From: Echinarachnius parma | Lineage: Eukaryota; Echinodermata; Echinoidea; Clypeasteroida; Echinarachniidae | Length of the DNA: 64,000 nt | NCBI GenBank assembly: GCA_037951105.1 | Contig: JBAMJV010007218.1 | Span: forward strand, 1-64,000 | Direction: 5' to 3' | Shown here: in pieces, positions 1 to 12,981 of the stretch | Layout: each line of letters starts with the position of its first letter | Position numbering within the stretch: the stretch's first letter is position 1 | Program-made: the position numbers and the translations under genes | The notes under the pieces: generated by a model | Told to the model about the DNA's origin: nothing | Database searches by the model: none | The model's input: the letters and a program-made list of their open reading frames with translations, nothing else

Positions 1-1909
1 GGTGTGTGAAACTACGATTTTATTGAGAAAATGGCTAGGATTTTGATGCATAAATGGTATTGCATACGGGAGGCGCTAGTCGCATGTATACAGCAGGCGC
101 TAGTCTTGGCTTACCAGCGCGCTATTCGGGACTTTCGGCTAAAATTGATGAAGTACAGTGTAAAAACATTATGCGAGGCCGGCGGGAGGGTGGGGGGGGG
201 GGGGGGGGGGCGCGCTGGGCTGAGGATCTCGGCCGCGGAGCTGACGATTGCCGTGAAAATGTGCATGCATGTTAAGTGCGGTGTATAGAATACTACGGTA
301 ATTTTTGTTTTCATTAATTTGCATATGTATGGTAATTTATGCAAATAAGGTCATAAAATTCATAATTTGAACCATAATTCATATATTCTTTATACTTAAA
401 CATTAGTGTTGACTACGTATACTCCTTAGACCAGTTGGAATAATAATTCAACCAACACAATTTGGAAGAGCCAGGTTCTTCCTTATGTTTTCTATTGTTT
501 TCATAATTTCATATGTATTTCTTTGTTTTTTTATCAATGTATTTTATTGCTTCTATTGTTTATTTTGTTTCTAACTATAATTCAATTATTTTGACCCCCA
601 AAACAAACACCTAAACTGTAGGCTAAACAAGACACCAAATAACCATTGATATATCTCTTTAAACGAAACCTGATATTTCCATATGTTAGGTACAAACCTC
701 GAAATTAAGAGATTTTCGGGCTGACTTGCAGAGACAAAAAGTTCCGATTTTCGAAAATGTTGTTTTAAAAGATGCGCAAAAGAAAACAAGTCAGCTGGGC
801 GTCACCTGTTGGAGTTCCAGAGCAATCTGAAAAATCACAGAGGGGGGGGGGGGGGGGGGGGGGGCTGGAGGGGTTGATGCCCCCGGCTGTATTAGGGTTA
901 AAGGGGACCACCAGGCAACAAACAACCCATAAGTATATATGTTTTGATACACTTGTGTGATATCAAACAGATACCCATATAGATAGATGGAAATTAGTTA
1001 TAGTTAAATAGATCATCAGTGTTACCATAGCGACATGATTTTGGATGAGGAATAGCAGATTTCTATTTCATGCATAGACAGTGATAGCTGCAAGCTTAAC
1101 ATTCAGAATAATACTCGCTGTAATTAATAGCCATTTTATCCTCAAATACAAGTAATTACTATTATAAGAGTAGGTATTTCTATTACCTTGCAATTTTAAT
1201 ATTTTCTCCAAAAGAAGCTCATGCACACTTCTTTGCCCATTTGCCCATCATCATATTCAAATAAGGGTATTCAACATGATGCTATTAAAAGTTGTGGAGC
1301 AAGCTGGTATTGCATTGGTGTACCAGATAAATTATCTGATTTAAACATTGTTATGGAAGAAAACAAAATCACAATTCATGAGTTTAAAACAAAGTGACTG
1401 TAAAGACTGAGGGCTAATGCTTGTCCCCTGTGAGAACTCATGGACTAAGTCGAATATCACCCATGTGATTATTTCCCTATTGTCCTTAACCCTAATAAGG
1501 CCGGGGGGCATAATGGCCCCCCCCCCCCCCTCCGCAATTTTTTTTATTGCTCCAAAACGCGGAGAGATGACGCGCCGCTGCTTGGTGACTTTTTTCTTTT
1601 GGGTCTTGCGCATATTTGAAAACAAAAAATTTGAAAATCGGACCTACCGTTACGAAGTCACGTGACCTTTTGTCTATGCATGTCAGCCCGAAAATCGCTC
1701 AATTTCGTGATTTGTGTACAAAACATATGGAAATATCAGCGGCCGAGATCTTAGTGTGGGGAGGTGGGGGGCATAATGCCCCCCCCCCCCCGGCCTGCTG
1801 AAGACCTCAAATAGCCCGGCCTTTTTAGGGTTAAGGGGTTAACTGGTTCTTTTTGGGGAGGTTGCCAAAGAAACAGGCCAGGTCTACTATTCATGATATA
1901 TCGGTCTCT
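1..1909. repeat. Patchwork of repeat fragments with G/C runs
   Basis: No gene is supported here. Fragments of small transposon ends occur at 230-260, 870-905 and 1488-1835. The last carries inverted ends (TTAACCCTAATAAGGCCGG and CCCGGCC...TTTTTAGGGTTAA) around GGGGGGCATAATGCCCC-type blocks. The piece starting TTAAAGGGGACCACCAGGCA at 898 is one end of the element family also seen at 14350-14586, 27975-28411 and 35648. G or C runs of about 11-24 bases lie at 190-210, 842-864, 1519-1530 and 1780-1790. Confidence 0.6.
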
Positions 1910-1910
1910 G

Positions 1911-2187
1911 ACCCCGTTTACAGTGCAGGGCCGGGCCGAGCCCGGGCCGAGGCCGGCCTAAATTGCGGTACTCGGCCCCCCAATTTTGTGCGTTTACAGT
2001 GGCGGGCTCGGCCCGGCCGCCCTTTCAGTAGTTTGTCGTAGTGGCGCTCTGCATGTAAACAAACGATTATGTTGGTGGCTCGCCGGGGTCACAGTGCAGA
2101 GGCGCTGGCGCGCGCGCGCGGGTTATTTGCAATGACGTAATTATCCTTTCACTTCCGGGGTCACATTTGGTACCGCATTTGGCCCTA

Positions 2188-2219
<32 letters not shown>

Positions 2220-2317
2220 TAATAATAAACTGTAAACGCACAAAATTGGGGGCCGAGTACCGCAATTTAGGCCGGCCTCGGCCCGGGCTCGGCCCGGCCC
2301 TGCACTGTAAACGGGGT
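1911..2317. mobile_element. GC-rich palindromic small DNA transposon with TAA repeat inside
   Basis: The left end ACCCCGTTTACAGTGCAGGG and its reverse complement at the right end form inverted repeats that continue for roughly 100 bases through the GGCCGGGCC-rich block. The flanks show CTG on both sides, a possible 3-bp target duplication. A (TAA)n tract lies at 2189-2228. There is no transposase, so it is non-autonomous. It is unusually GC-rich for this AT-rich window. Confidence 0.75.
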
Positions 2318-3133
2318 CTGAGGTTCAGGACAGGTAACATCCTGACAGGCTGGCCTTTCAAATGGCCGAATTTGTTTAAACAAGTAGTTTTTGCTGTCGA
2401 GGGTCAATCCAGCAGGCTTCAGCTGCATGGCCGGGCACATGCAGCATTTGGTGGCTCCACACATCTCTTCATCAATCATCTGGCCGTTTCCACATCTCTG
2501 ATTCTCTGGCGAACATAGCCGACACTAGGCTTGTCTCGGTGGACTATGAAGTACGCATACTTCCTGATGCCAGTTAGTTTCCGGAACTACTTGCCCACCA
2601 CTGCTGCACACCTCCCTAGGCTGTCAAAGTCAGATCTAAAACGCATTAATAAATCGAAAATTAAAAATACTTGTAGTTTTTTAATTTATATATCGCATGT
2701 ATGTTTAGCATTATTCTTTATTTTACTTTTTTTATTTTGGAATTAGTTAGTCTTAAAAACATGTTTCTATTTTACAATTTGAACGTGCAAGTGATAGATA
2801 CTGTTGTAGGCATTATTATATTTATTAATTTGTAGAATTTTTATTTTGTTTTGTTATGACATTTTTCATAATGTTTGGCATATTCCGTTGTCTTTGTCTT
2901 TTGTTGTGATTTGAACAGCCATGATGTAGTCCAACACCATGGTCGAACTATTGCCTCAATATATTGAAATATAAACCCTTACTACGCCTCGTCATTAGTC
3001 TTCTTTTCTGCTACGCTTCTCCTTTTCAATAATAAAATTTGTGTTTTTGCAATTATGTATGTATAATCATAAATGACTGAAAAGGAAGAAACCAAAGATG
3101 TATGTATTTAGTTAAATGTTCGCTTGTATATAC
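2318..3133. other. AT-rich stretch, possible cysteine-rich minus-strand exon remnant
   Basis: On the minus strand 2330-2520 reads CRLCSPENQRCGNGQMIDEE, then MCGATKCCMCPAMQLKPAGL and so on to CQDVTCPEP. The regular cysteines suggest a fragment of a secreted or receptor ectodomain, but I do not recognise the family. An AG precedes it (CCTAG) and the palindromic element truncates its 3' side. The rest to 3133 is AT-rich and shows nothing I can support. Confidence 0.25.
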
Positions 3134-5273
3134 AGGGTGTCTCAAAAAGAATGGTACAGTCAGGAATAAAATTATTAAAATATGATGATATAATAATATT
3201 TGAAATAATTTGGTACAATATTACAGAGGAAGAGTTGTACTTTTAGATGCTCTTTGAATGACATATCTAATATCTGATTGTATACACAAATACAAAACCC
3301 CAATTGTGCCGATTTGCATATTTGGACTGAAAATGGCGTTGGACATGCGTTGCACACATTTGGACTTCTCATCAAAACTTATGATATTATAACGATGTAA
3401 TTATGGCTAGAGTATAATTATATTTGTCACTGCTGACGCTGAAAGGGTTAACAGTGGTTAAAATGGTACAATCTCCCTAAAAATCAGGTTTTCTGTAAAG
3501 AGTTCTTCCAAATTTACCTTGCTTCAAGATTATGATCGCCTCATATTACTATCACTTTTGCCAGTTCCGAATGGTATCGTACAGCTGAAGGCGTTTGCCT
3601 TGTTACTGTTGTCCATCATTGATTGTATACATTTGCACGTGCACAATATTTCATTTAAAATGATTGAATAAAAAAAATGAATATAAAATGATTGTTTTGA
3701 TATGGAGCGCCCTTTTGAGTGTTAACAGCTCTTTTTGCATGAAAAAGGGCTTTTTACTTTAAGTCATTTGTAATGACGATATGATGATATAATAATATTT
3801 GAAATAATTTGGTACCATATTACAGAGGAAGAGTTGTATTTTTAGATGCTCTTTGAATGACATATTTACATTCAGTGGATCTCAAATTATATCTGATTGT
3901 ATACACAAATACAAAACCCCAATTGTGCCGATTTGCATATTTGGACTGAAAATGGCGTTGGACATGCGTTGCACACATTTGGACTTCTCATCAAAACTTA
4001 TGATATTATAACGATGTAATTATGGCTAGAGTATAATTATATTTGTCACTGCTGACGCTGAAAGGGTTAACAGTGGTTAAAATGGTACAATCTCCCTAAA
4101 AATCAAGTTTTCTGTAAAGAGTTCTTCCAAATTTACCTTGCTTCAAGATTATGATCGCCTCATATTACTATCACTTTTGCCAGTTCCGAATGGTATCGTA
4201 CAGCTGAAGGCGGGCGTTTGCCTGTTACTGTTGTCCATCATTGATTGTATACATTTGCACATGCACAATATTTCATTTAAAATGATTGAATAAAAAAAAA
4301 TGAATATAAAATGATTGTTTTGATATGGAGCGCCCTTTTGAGTTTTAACAGCTCTTTTTGCATGAAAAAGGGCTTTTTACTTTAAGTCATTTGTAATGAC
4401 GATATGATGATATAATAATATTTGAAATAATTGGTACCATAATACAGAGGAAGAGTTGTATTTTTAGATGCTCTTTGAATGACATATTTACATTCAGTGG
4501 ATCTCAAATTATATCTGATTGTATACACAAATACAAAACCCCAATTGTGCCGATTTGCATATTTGGACTGAAATGGCGTTGGACATGCGTTGCACACATT
4601 TGGACTTCTCATCAAAACTTATGATATTATAACGATGTAATTATGGCTAGAGTATAATTATATTTGTCACTGCTGACGCTGAAAGGGTTAACAGTGGTTA
4701 AAATGGTACAATCTCCCTAAAAATCAAGTTTTCTGTAAAGAGTTCTTCCAATTTACCTTGCTTCAAGATTATGATCGCCTCATATTACTATCACTTTTGC
4801 CAGTTCCGAATGGTATCGTACAGCTGAAGGCGTTTGCCTTGTTACTGTTGTCCATCATTGATTGTATACATTTGCACATGCACAATATTTCATTAAAATG
4901 ATTGAATAAAAAAAATGAATATAAATGATTGTTTTGATATGGAGCGCCCTTTTGAGTTTTTAACAGCTCTTTTTGCATGAAAAAGGGCTTTTTACTTTAA
5001 GTCATTTGTAATGACGATATGATGATATAATAATATTTGAAATAATTTGGTACCATATTACAGAGAAAGAGTTGTATTTTTAGATGCTCTTTGAATGACA
5101 TATTTACATTCAGTGGATCTCAAATTATATCTGATTGTATACACAAATACAAAACCCAATTGTGCCGATTTGCATATTTGGACTGAAAATGGCGTTGGAC
5201 ATGCGTTGCACACATTTGGACTTCTCATCAAAACTTATGATATTATAACGATGTAATTATGGCTAGAGTATAA

Positions 5274-8200
5274 TTAGGTTATACATATATATATGTATAA
5301 CCTTATTGATTTCGTCAAGATTTTTATTTATTCTTCTCCTTCTTCTTCCTAATATTGTGCGTCGCATATCTCAAGATCACATAAATCAATTGTCATGAAT
5401 CTTCACATGATGATAGATCATGATCTAACTTAGAACTGGTAACCTTTTCAGTGACGTCACATGACTGTGACGTCATCAGGACGCCATTTTGTCAAATTTA
5501 ATAATCATTTTATCTCAGTTATGAAATATCAATTTCAATTCAAATTTCGTATCAATATTAATCAGGTCAATAGTCCATCTTTTAAGCTCATGCGCGTGCA
5601 ATTACACTCGGAGACGCACGCGTACGCGTCCGTCAATTAATTTTTTTTTTTTTAAATGCTCAAAACCCCAACCCGAGTAATTTACTATATGTTTCAGACA
5701 ATTTTAAGCGTTTCAAAAAATTCCGCGCGTGCGCGTCGGCGCGCGCGTATTTGCGCGCGTAACGCGAATGAATAGGAAAATTGTCGTTTTTTCACATGTT
5801 TTGGATTCCTTATGGATCCCTCAACACACCCTATCAATTTGAGTCATTGTTGACTCATAATAACGGAGTACGCGCGCGTCAAAGTCAAAATTACGCGCGC
5901 ACGCAAAATGCCAAAACATGGTAAAAACATCCTTTTTTTATTCGGCCATAACTTTTTAAAAAGTCCACAAACATCCAATTTTCTTTATATTCGGATAGAT
6001 TATGAGTTGTAGATACGAATTCATACCTCATCTATGCCGAGTAAATGTTATAAAGTCATCGAATTGACGGTTAAAGTTGAAATCGCGCACGAGTGTGAAC
6101 ATTGGCTAAAATCTGGTCAAACATGCCCTTCTCTTAACGGTCACAACTTCTTTGATACATGGATATATCCAAATATTTTTACATATTCTAAAAGAGTATG
6201 AGTTGCACATATTTTTACATATCTAACAATGGCCAATCCGATTTGTAAAGTCTCCATAGTGCACGATAAAGTAAAAGAAAAGTTCAACCTTCAATTACGA
6301 CCATGATTTGGAGTGGAGAATAGCGCCATCTATCGGCGGATAATTAAAAAATCTGTCCGCGCGCACGCAAATTGGCAAATATGGTAAAAACATCCTTTTT
6401 GTATCGGCCATAACTTTTTAAAAGTCCACAAACACCCAGTTTTATTTGATATTCGGATAGATTATGAGTTGTAGATACGAATTCATACCTCATTTATGCC
6501 GAGTAATGTTATAAAGTCATCGAATTGACGGTTAAAGTTGAAATCGCGCACGAGTGTGAAAATTGGCTAAATCTGGTCAAACATGCCCTTCTCTTATCGG
6601 TCATAACTTCTTTGATACATGGATATATCCAAATACTTTTTCATATTCTGAAAGAGTATGAGTTGCACATATTTATACATACCTAACAATGGACAATAAG
6701 ATTTTGTAAAGTCTCCATAGTGCACGATAAAGTAAAACAAAAGTTCAACCTTCAATTACGACCTGTTCCCGTGCTCTAATCGTGAAATAAACTCGAAAAT
6801 CGCGATGGTGTAGCGGAAACTCAGCTTCAACATACTGAAAACCGGTAAAAATCGACCAAAGGAAAGGTGTGATATGTTGAAATAAGACGTCAAGTACAGA
6901 GCCATTTACAGTCATTTTGGTCAATTACAGAGCTGCCCCCTCCCTTTTGTTATGAATTAATATTGTTACCCTATTTTGTGTCATTCATTTATGCCAAGTA
7001 AATGTTATGACATTATCATATTACGCGTTGAAAAGTCAATATCATCATATCGAAATTTCAATATGTATAACCTTAATTCGTCTAAAGTGACGAATTCAAC
7101 ATCTAGTATTGTTTTTGTGTCTGTATGCCAAAGCATAGAGACACGAAAACAAGGATTTTGTTCGTCGGATACCTCAATAACGGGGGCAGCTATTGTCCTG
7201 AAACTTTGCCAGATGATAGATCTTGGTCTAACTTAGAACTGCCAAACTTTTGAGTGCCGCCGACTATTCGTGACGTCATCAGGACGCCATTTTGTGAAAT
7301 TTCATTCATGGATGTATCTCAGTCATGCATCTTCTATTTCCCTTTAAATTTGGCACCAACAATTATCACGCCGAGTGGCAACTTTTCCGAGTATGCGCAT
7401 GCGCATGCGCCACGTAACAAGCGCGTACGCGCCCGTCTAAGGATCTTCCAATCTGAAAATGCTCAAAAACAACCATTTTTTTATTCGGGCATAACTTTTT
7501 AAAAAGTCCACAAAAACCCAACTTTCTCTTAATATTCGGATAGATTATGAGTTGTAGATACGAATTCATACCTCATTTATGCCGAGTAAATGTTATAAAG
7601 TCATCATATTGACGGTTAAAAATTAAATGGCGCACGAGCGTGAACATTTCCCAAGTCTGGTCTCTTATCGGCCATAACTTTTTAAAAAGTCCACAAACTC
7701 CCAAATTTCTTTGAATATCCGGAAAGATTATGAGTTGTAGATGCGAATTCATACCTCATTTATGCCGAGTAAATGTTACAAAGTCATCATATTGACCGTT
7801 GAAATTTAAATGGCGCACGAGTGTGAAAATTGGCTAAGTCTGTATAGCGCCATCTAACATCTAAGGGCGAACACTTCAAAACAAATAATTGGCAAAATAT
7901 GGTAAAAACATCCTTTTTTAATTCGGCCATAACTTTTTCAAAAGTCGAGAAAAACCCAATTTTATTTGAATATTTGGATAGATTATGAGTTGTAGATACG
8001 AATTCATACTTGCTTTATGCCGAGTAAATGTTCTAAAGTCATCGAATTGACCGGTTAAAGTTGAAATCGCGCAAAGAGTGTGAAAATTGGCTAAATCTGG
8101 TCAAACATGCACTTCTCTTATCGGTCACAACTTCTTTGATACATGGATATATCCAAATATTTTTTTCATATTCTGAAAGAGTATGAGTTGCACATATTTT

Positions 8201-10165
8201 TACAATTTTAACATTGGCCAATCAGACTTTGTAAAGTCATCATAGTGCACGATAAAGAAAAAAAAAGTTCAACCTTCAATTACGACCTGTTCCCGTGCTC
8301 AAATCGTAAAATAAAATCGGAAAAATGATTGTGTAGAGGAAACTCAGCTTTAGCATACTGAAAACCGGGTCAAAATCGGCCAAAGGAAAGGTGTGATATG
8401 GTTGAAATAAGACGTCAGGTACAGAGCCATTTTACAGTCATTTTGGTCAATTTAAGAGCTCCCCCCTCCCCTTTTGATATGAATTAATATTGTTAGCCCA
8501 TTTGGTGTCATTCATTCATGTCAAGTAAATGTGATGACATCATCATATATTAGGCGTTGAAAAGTCAATATCATCATATCGAAATTTCAATATGTATAAC
8601 CTTAATTCGTCAAACGTGACGAATTCAACATCTAGTATTGTTTTTGTGTCTGTATGCCAAAGCATAGAGACACGAAAACAAGGATTTTGTTCGTCGGATA
8701 CCTCAATAACGGGTGCAGCTATTGTCCTGAAACTTTGCCAGATGATAGATCTTGGTCTAACTTAGAACTGCCAAACTTTTGAGTGCCGCCGACTATTCGT
8801 GACGTCATCAGGACGCCATTTTGTGAAATTTCATTCATGGATGTATCTCAGTCATGCATCTTCTATTTCCCTTTAAATTTGGCACCAACAATTATCACGC
8901 CGAGTGGCAACTTTTCCGAGTATGCGCATGCGCATGCGCCACGTAACAAGCGCGTACGCGCCCGTCTAAGGATCTTCCAATCTGAAAATGCTCAAAAACA
9001 ACCATTTTTTTATTCGGGCATAACTTTTTAAAAAGTCCACAAAAACCCAACTTTCTCTTAATATTCGGATAGATTATGAGTTGTAGATACGAATTCATAC
9101 CTCATTTATGCCGAGTAAATGTTATAAAGTCATCATATTGACGGTTAAAAATTAAATGGCGCACGAGCGTGAACATTTCCCAAGTCTGGTCTCTTATCGG
9201 CCATAACTTTTTAAAAAGTCCACAAACTCCCAAATTTCTTTGAATATCCGGAAAGATTATGAGTTGTAGATGCGAATTCATACCTCATTTATGCCGAGTA
9301 AATGTTACAAAGTCATCATATTGACCGTTGAAATTTAAATGGCGCACGAGTGTGAAAATTGGCTAAGTCTGTATAGCGCCATCTAACATCTAAGGGCGAA
9401 CACTTCAAAACAAATAATTGGCAAAATATGGTAAAAACATCCTTTTTTAATTCGGCCATAACTTTTTCAAAAGTCGAGAAAAACCCAATTTTATTTAAAT
9501 ATTTGGATAGATTATGAGTTGTAGATACGAATTCATACTTGCTTTATGCCGAGTAAATGTTCTAAAGTCATCGAATTGACCGGTTAAAGTTGAAATCGCG
9601 CAAAGAGTGTGAAAATTGGCTAAATCTGGTCAAACATGCACTTCTCTTATCGGTCACAACTTCTTTGATACATGGATATATCCAAATATTTTTTTCATAT
9701 TCTGAAAGAGTATGAGTTGCACATATTTTTACAATTTTAACATTGGCCAATCAGACTTTGTAAAGTCATCATAGTGCACGATAAAGAAAAAAAAAGTTCA
9801 ACCTTCAATTACGACCTGTTCCCGTGCTCAAATCGTAAAATAAAATCGGAAAAATGATTGTGTAGAGGAAACTCAGCTTTAGCATACTGAAAACCGGGTC
9901 AAAATCGGCCAAAGGAAAGGTGTGATATGGTTGAAATAAGACGTCAGGTACAGAGCCATTTTACAGTCATTTTGGTCAATTTAAGAGCTCCCCCCTCCCC
10001 TTTTGATATGAATTAATATTGTTAGCCCATTTGGTGTCATTCATTCATGTCAAGTAAATGTGATGACATCATCATATATTAGGCGTTGAAAAGTCAATAT
10101 CATCATATCGAAATTTCAATATGTATAACCTTTAATTCGTCAAATGTGACGAATTCAACATCTAG
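5274..10165 (+). mobile_element. Helitron-like (rolling-circle) non-autonomous elements in head-to-tail tandem
   Basis: Three units end with the same 3' structure: a 9-bp stem AATTCGTCA/TGACGAATT (imperfect in the first unit), then CAACATCTAG, at 7103-7106, 8632-8635 and 10162-10165. A hairpin about 10 bases before a CTRR end is the Helitron 3' hallmark. Units two and three (7107-8635 and 8636-10165) are about 1,530 bases and nearly identical; their 5' ends fold as GTTTTTGTGTCTGTATGC with GCATAGAGACACGAAAAC. Unit one (about 1.83 kb) has a different 5' end, a 26-bp palindrome around GGTTATACATATATATATG. The host site reads AA|TTATATTTG, consistent with insertion between A and T without duplication; a 3-bp TTA duplication is the alternative. 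No Rep/helicase gene is present and the 5' TC is missing, so the class is inferred. Confidence 0.5.
5940..10000 (+). repeat. Internal roughly 180-460 bp subrepeats with a conserved core
   Basis: Within the Helitron-like array a block recurs: CGGCCATAACTTTTTAAAAA, then GATTATGAGTTGTAGATACG, TATGCCGAGTAAATGTTATA, and a cgcgcACGAGTGTGAA segment. Copies start near 5943, 6403, 7485, 7669 and 7925 and repeat at +1,529. Spacing varies from 180 to 460 bases. Confidence 0.75.
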
Positions 10166-11760
10166 TTATATTTGTCACTGCTGACGCTGAAAGGGTTAAC
10201 AGTGGTTAAAATGGTACAATCTCCCTAAAAATCAAGTTTTCTGTAAAGAGTTCTTCCAAATTTACCTTGCTTCAAGATTATGATCGCCTCATATTACTAT
10301 CACTTTTGCCAGTTCCGAATGGTATCGTACAGCTGAAGGCGTTTGCCTTGTTACTGTTGTCCATCATTGATTGTATACATTTGCACATACACAATATTTC
10401 ATTTAAAATGTTGAATAAAAAAAATTAATATAAAATGATTGTTTTGATATGGAGCGCCCTTTTGAGTGTTAACAGCTCTTTTTGCATGAAAAAGGGCTTT
10501 TTACTTTAAGTCATTTGTAATGACGATATGATGATATAATAATATTTGAAATAATTTGGTACCATATTACAGAGGAAGAGTTGTATTTTTAGATGCTCTT
10601 TGAATGACATATTTACATTCAGTGGATCTCAAATTATATCTGATTGTATACACAAATACAAAACCCCAATTGTGCCGATTTGCATATTTGGACTGAAAAT
10701 GGCGTTGGACATGCGTTGCACACATTTGGACTTCTCATCAAAACTTATGATATTATAACGATGTAATTATGGCTAGAGTATAATTATATTTGTCACTGCT
10801 GACGCTGAAAGGGTTAACAGTGGTTAAAATGGTACAATCTCCCTAAAAATCAAGTTTTCTGTAAAGAGTTCTTCCAAATTTACCTTGCTTCAAGATTATG
10901 ATCGCCTCATATTACTATCACTTTTGCCAGTTCCGAATGGTATCGTACAGCTGAAGGCGTTTGCCTTGTTACTGTTGTCCATCATTGATTGTATACATTT
11001 GCACATGCACAATATTTCATTTAAAATGATTGAATAAAAAAAATGAATATAAAATGATTGTTTTGATATGGAGCGCCCTTTTGAGTGTTAACAGCTCTTT
11101 TTGCATGAAAAAGGGCTTTTTACTTTAAGTCATTTGTAATGACGATATGATGATATAATAATATTTGAAATAATTTGGTACCATATTACAGAGGAAGAGT
11201 TGTATTTTTAGATGCTCTTTGAATGACATATTTACATTCAGTGGATCTCAAATTATATCTGATTGTATACACAAATACAAAACCCCAATTGTGCCGATTT
11301 GCATATTTGGACTGAAAATGGCGTTGGACATGCGTTGCACACATTTGGACTTCTCATCAAAACTTATGATATTATAACGATGTAATTATGGCTAGAGTAT
11401 AATTATATTTGTCACTGCTGACGCTGAAAGGGTTAACAAGTGGTTAAAATGGTACAATCTCCCTAAAAATCAAGTTTTCTGTAAAGAGTTCTTCCAAATT
11501 TACCTTGCTTCAAGATTATGATCGCCTCATATTACTATCACTTTTGCCAGTTCCGAATGGTATCGTACAGCTGAAGGCGTTTGCCTTGTTACTGTTGTCC
11601 ATCATTGATTGTATACATTTGCACATGCACAATATTTAATTTAAAATGATTGAATAAAAAAAAATGAATATAAAATGATTGTTTTGATATGGAGCGCCCT
11701 TTTGAGTGTTAACAGCTCTTTTTGCATGAAAAAGGGCTTTTTACTTTAAGTCATTTGTAA

Positions 11761-12607
11761 TGCGGTTTGTATTCCTTTTGAGCATGGTGGAGTTATTACT
11801 ATTAGGTTGTAATGTAATTGTGCAGGTTTTGGTTACTAAAGTTCACTTTGACGAAAACTGTACTCTCTTTACCAGAACTCAACTATCCCTATCTTGCGTC
11901 AGTGTAAATGCAAAACTCGGTTTATTCAGATGGTGCGCATGCGTACTCGGCTTACTGCTCATGCGTCGTGTACATCTGACAAAACCTTGAGTGCATTGAA
12001 ATTTACAAAACGCACTCTAGAATGTGTATTGTCTGTATAATAAAACGGTATCTAAGAGACAGAGGACTATTTTCATCCCTGGTCAGTGGGTTACATTCAA
12101 ACCAATAAGTGCCAATTTAGCACACAGCCAACAAGGAACAACAAAGGTGCATTGAGTTAGTTAGGCCTGATGCTTCATCCTACCTGGAAACCAGTGGCCG
12201 AGAGCACGATCATGACCCAGGACCAGCCTAGTTCCACTGATCTCTAGATACTGTATATGCTTGTGCAATCCTTTACGGTTCAATGAGTTGGGGCAGATGT
12301 GTGCTCTGCTACGTTCTGTTGATTTGTATATGCAATTCTAGCATATTGACATCGATGAGTTAGGGCCAATGCTGCTAATTACATGTGGTAAATGTCGCTG
12401 GTCCGTAATCGGGCCCCTGCCCCCAGTACTTCTGGTCTCCTGGGTTTCAAGAAGGCTAGCCTCCATACTAACTGTTTTCTTCACTTGCGCTTTGAAAGGT
12501 TGAAATATCATATGTTCCAAATATTAGCAAGATTGAAGGGGGTGCGATGAAAATTTTCACTTTTTTTGGGTGATTTGAGATGGAATGACCCCTGTCTAAA
12601 AACGTTT

Positions 12608-12656
<49 letters not shown>

Positions 12657-12981
12657 GAGACATTTTTTGCAATTGAAGGTTATTGCAATTTAACCTGCCG
12701 AAAAATAGTGAAAATCAATAGTTTTTATCATATCCTCAAAACTTAGTTTGGATACAAAATCAGTGCAGTATCATTTTGAATATATGATATTTTTGGTTAT
12801 AATGATGGAAGCCTTTGCCTTTATCTAAAAGTTTAACATGTTTTTATTGTTTTTGGCAGAATTCTGTAATGCCTTGCAGAAGGACATGCAGCTGGGAACA
12901 AACTCATGTTCCTTGCATTCATGTGCAAAAGTTACAAAAAACATAAATATACATTTCAATCAAACGCTTGTTCCTTCATAG
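11761..12981. other. Region upstream of the 2A exon; no first exon identified
   Basis: 11761-11910 is the right end of a TTAA-type small transposon. 12487-12592 is a solo end of the fold-back family at 31405-33748 (GTGCGATGAAAATTTTCAC, TGGAATGACCCC). 12612-12655 is a (CAA)n microsatellite. The NLR promoter and first exon may lie here or further upstream, but no TATA box, exon or start codon could be supported. Confidence 0.5.

Larger units (their letters stand above)
3180..11760. repeat. Tandem array of a 0.60-0.62 kb unit, interrupted at about 5274-10165
   Basis: The text TATGATGATATAATAATA recurs near 3180, 3780, 4403, 5018, 10526 and 11147, marking units of about 600-622 bases with 95% or higher visible identity. 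The array continues in register across the 4.9-kb insert. Its last unit runs into 11700-11910, where GCTCTTTTTGCATG...GGGCTTTTTACTTT...GAGCATGGTGGAG...AACTCAACTATCCCT matches the right end of the TTAA-flanked small transposon at 19682-20232. The array is therefore an amplified inner part of such an element. No coding potential is seen. Confidence 0.85.

Noticed and set aside
3180-5270. Regularly spaced repeats suggesting a CRISPR array
   Set aside because: The units are 0.6 kb with no short repeat/spacer pattern, and the DNA is animal.
7254-9098. Identical open frames repeated 1,529 bases apart
   Set aside because: They come from the tandem Helitron-like unit and have no recognisable domain or coding bias.
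5274-10165. Target duplication TTA suggesting a Harbinger element
   Set aside because: The ends are not inverted copies of each other, while the hairpin plus CTAG ends fit a Helitron better; kept only as an alternative.
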